NCBI GenBank assembly: GCA_950097015.1 | Contig: CATNEN010000034.1 | Location: 1,768,501 to 1,832,500 of the forward strand | Origin: Macrostomum hystrix | Lineage: Eukaryota; Platyhelminthes; Macrostomidae | Direction of reading: 5' to 3' | Length of the DNA stretch: 64,000 bases | Shown here: positions 63,416 to 64,000 of the stretch, in pieces | How positions within the stretch are numbered: position 1 is the stretch's first letter | How the letters are laid out: every line of letters begins with the position of its first letter | Notes under the pieces: generated by a model | Databases searched by the model: none | Told to the model about the DNA's origin: nothing | Seen by the model: the letters and a program-made list of their open reading frames with translations, nothing else | Program-made: the position numbers and the translations under genes

Positions 63416-63720
63416 GGGAGACATCAAGGAAATTAAACCTAGACAGTTGAAATGAGTTGACATCAGTACTGTCTTTAGTTCCAATTGCCAACTCAAATCT
63501 AAATGCGTCATTTCCGTGCATTCCAACGCAATGTACAAAAAGTTTCGTTAAAAGCAAGTGAAAAGCTAATTTACCAGAGACCAACTAACGCCCCGTTGAG
63601 AGCAGCAGGGTCTGCGACTCTGAAAACAATGCCCTGTGGCTCTGAGCACACATGAGCACACCCTTATCTACCGCCTAGGGAAATAGACCTTTGTCCAGGT
63701 GAGACCTCTGACTAGGATCA

Positions 63721-63802
63721 GTGAATTATCCCATTACTGCAGTCTTCAACAAATGAAGGGATAATTCTCCCACCGGGTGTCAGCGGGTGATACCGCAAGA
63801 TT
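63721..63802 (-). repeat. Dispersed repeat, copy B
   Basis: The reverse complement starts AATCTTGCGGTATCACCCGC and matches copy A at 40732-40840, with shorter spacing in the middle. Confidence 0.6.
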
Positions 63803-64000
63803 AGCAGAGGCTTGGCCGGGTTGGTTCCCACATCCCGACCTGGAGCCAGCTGGGCGCGCAAATTGCAGTATTATGCAGACTGCGGCATTTTGGCATCTTA
63901 CTCTGGCTAAGCATTTTGTAACGCCTTTTAACAGCTATTCACAGCTGCGCTTTGGTTTGACCTGTGATAGATAACATTGTGGGTTCTATCGGCCTTTTCT

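Noticed and set aside
62201..63538. Frames with FSFLAVRF or KLNLTARK repeats
   Set aside because: 21-bp array read in two directions.

Overview
The window is animal nuclear DNA. Its genes are split by GT-AG introns, and there are no operons or ribosome binding sites. GC-rich, alanine- and arginine-rich exons lie in AT-rich non-coding DNA, and an exceptional share of the sequence is minisatellite: about 30 separate tandem arrays with units of roughly 6 to 50 bp. The protein set is metazoan. Splice-acceptor-like sites sit 5-28 nt before several start codons, which would suit a spliced-leader lineage such as flatworms (for example a Macrostomum-like worm). That lineage is a guess from general features, not a database match.

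Layout. 1-397 (-): 5' end of an atypical soluble guanylate cyclase (heme-binding HNOB domain), cut by the window edge. 3931-5313 (-): single-exon DHCR7-like sterol reductase. 8510-11680 (-): five-exon divergent polycystin-family membrane protein with a hAT-like MITE in intron 1. 12-19 kb: gene-poor, with several arrays including a 2-kb array of 50-bp units. 19264-22168 (-): three-exon EFA6/PSD Arf6 exchange factor (Sec7 + PH + C-terminal helix) with a tRNA-like repeat pair in an intron. 22.2-27.2 kb: AT-rich, holding one inverted-repeat element. 27227-29296 (+): two-exon RNPS1. 30759-32501: decayed PIF/Harbinger transposon with intact terminal inverted repeats. 33209-37565 (-): five-exon ovo/OVOL zinc-finger factor. 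38-44 kb: arrays only. 46000-60267 (+): 14-exon CLASP microtubule-binding protein. 60.3-64 kb: arrays and a dispersed repeat.

Exon phases close exactly in every multi-exon model: CLASP 3324 nt, EFA6 2001 nt, polycystin 2082 nt, ovo 1059 nt, RNPS1 849 nt. Most long ORFs in the window are artefacts of arrays whose unit is a multiple of three.

The genes do not form one pathway. The striking system is architectural. About half of the introns carry their own unrelated minisatellite, reaching 3.6 kb in one CLASP intron whose repeat unit resembles a 3' splice site. A second signal is a MITE whose interior carries the seed of a 16-bp minisatellite that has expanded at two other places behind the same MITE end.
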